From contig JACMQR010000035.1 of NCBI GenBank assembly GCA_014376885.1, positions 1 to 6,938 on the forward strand: a stretch of DNA of 6,938 nt, read 5' to 3'. The DNA is from Polaromonas sp. Its GTDB lineage: Bacteria > Pseudomonadota > Gammaproteobacteria > Burkholderiales > Burkholderiaceae_C. Below, one piece after another: positions 6,837-6,938 of this stretch. The position numbers and the translations under genes were made by a program. Positions within the stretch are counted from its first letter, which is position 1. The number at the start of each line of letters is the position of its first letter. The notes below the pieces were generated by a model. That model made no database searches. It was not told the DNA's origin and worked only from the letters and a program-made list of their open reading frames with translations.

Positions 6837-6929
6837 TCAGTCAGTGACAGCCCAAAAAGCCCGCACGGGGTTTTGCGGCACCTTCGGGCTCTGCCTGCCG
6901 AAGGCGCCACTTTCGAGTCTAATCGACAT
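6837..6929 (-). CDS. Possible short ORF in the senB leader (30 codons, unrecognised)
   Basis: An ATG at 6929 opens 30 codons to a TGA at 6837, about 40 bases before senB; the frame is also open to the window edge, so it could be the end of a longer upstream gene. The peptide (starting MSIRLESGAFG, ending RAFWAVTD) matches no family I can name and does not look like the C-terminus of SenA/EgtB. Its ribosome-binding site is poor (AAAAAG only). It lies exactly over the leader hairpins, so it may be a leader peptide, or simply a chance frame through structured RNA. I give no function. Confidence 0.2.
   Translation of the reverse strand: MSIRLESGAFGRQSPKVPQNPVRAFWAVTD
6854..6908 (-). promoter_or_regulatory. 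Structured leader upstream of senB: 11-bp hairpin competing with a terminator-like stem
   Basis: Read as minus-strand RNA, GGCGCCUUCGG (6908-6898) pairs with CCGAAGGUGCC (6887-6877) over 11 continuous pairs including one G-U, leaving a 10-base loop. Downstream, AGCCCG (6890-6885) can pair with CGGGCU (6863-6858), followed directly by UUUU. The two stems share bases 6885-6887 and cannot form together. That is the layout of an attenuator, where the first hairpin would prevent the terminator. The alternative is a plain terminator for a minus-strand gene to the right of the window. No ligand or known riboswitch class is recognised. Confidence 0.4.
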
Positions 6930-6938
6930 CACTTTTTC

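Overview
The window looks like chromosomal DNA of a GC-rich betaproteobacterium, most likely a member of the Comamonadaceae (Polaromonas/Rhodoferax/Variovorax/Acidovorax group). This placement is inferred from the GC-rich codon use, from the gene content (an SenB-like glycosyltransferase next to an oxidoreductase-SelD fusion), and from an intergenic repeat near 3354-3410 that resembles the 'GCTATCAAA..ATAGCT..GTGCGCTA' repeats I remember from that family. No rRNA, tRNA, CRISPR array or complete insertion sequence is visible.

Left part (1-1398, all on the minus strand). The window opens inside the first codons of an AlkB-type DNA repair dioxygenase that appears to start at TTG. Next comes a short orphan antitoxin-like gene of the CopG/BrnA kind that stops early and has no toxin beside it; the DNA just past its stop carries a TTGGAATCTGACCCC motif suggestive of a mobile repeat. 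An aldose 1-epimerase-like gene follows.

Middle (1399-3499). A 261-base divergent spacer separates the epimerase from rmuC, which is read to the right and encodes a membrane-anchored coiled-coil protein with the RmuC nuclease-like domain. About 220 bases without a gene lie between rmuC and the convergent selD; they hold a short palindrome just after rmuC and the probable Comamonadaceae repeat.

Right part (3500-6938, minus strand). This is the main point of interest: a two-gene operon in which a GT-B glycosyltransferase (SenB, selenosugar synthase of selenoneine biosynthesis) overlaps by 14 bases a 762-residue fusion of an FAD/NAD(P)H oxidoreductase and selenophosphate synthetase (SelD/SenC). 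The expected scheme is that the SelD half makes selenophosphate from selenide and ATP, SenB uses it with a UDP-sugar to make a selenosugar, and SenA (an EgtB-like enzyme, not seen here) would join that selenium to hercynine. The oxidoreductase half may supply or handle reduced selenium; that role is inference.

The 141 bases upstream of senB contain an 11-bp hairpin, continuous only as minus-strand RNA because of a G-U pair, followed by a competing terminator-like stem with a U-run. This may be a leader attenuator, or the terminator of a gene beyond the window.
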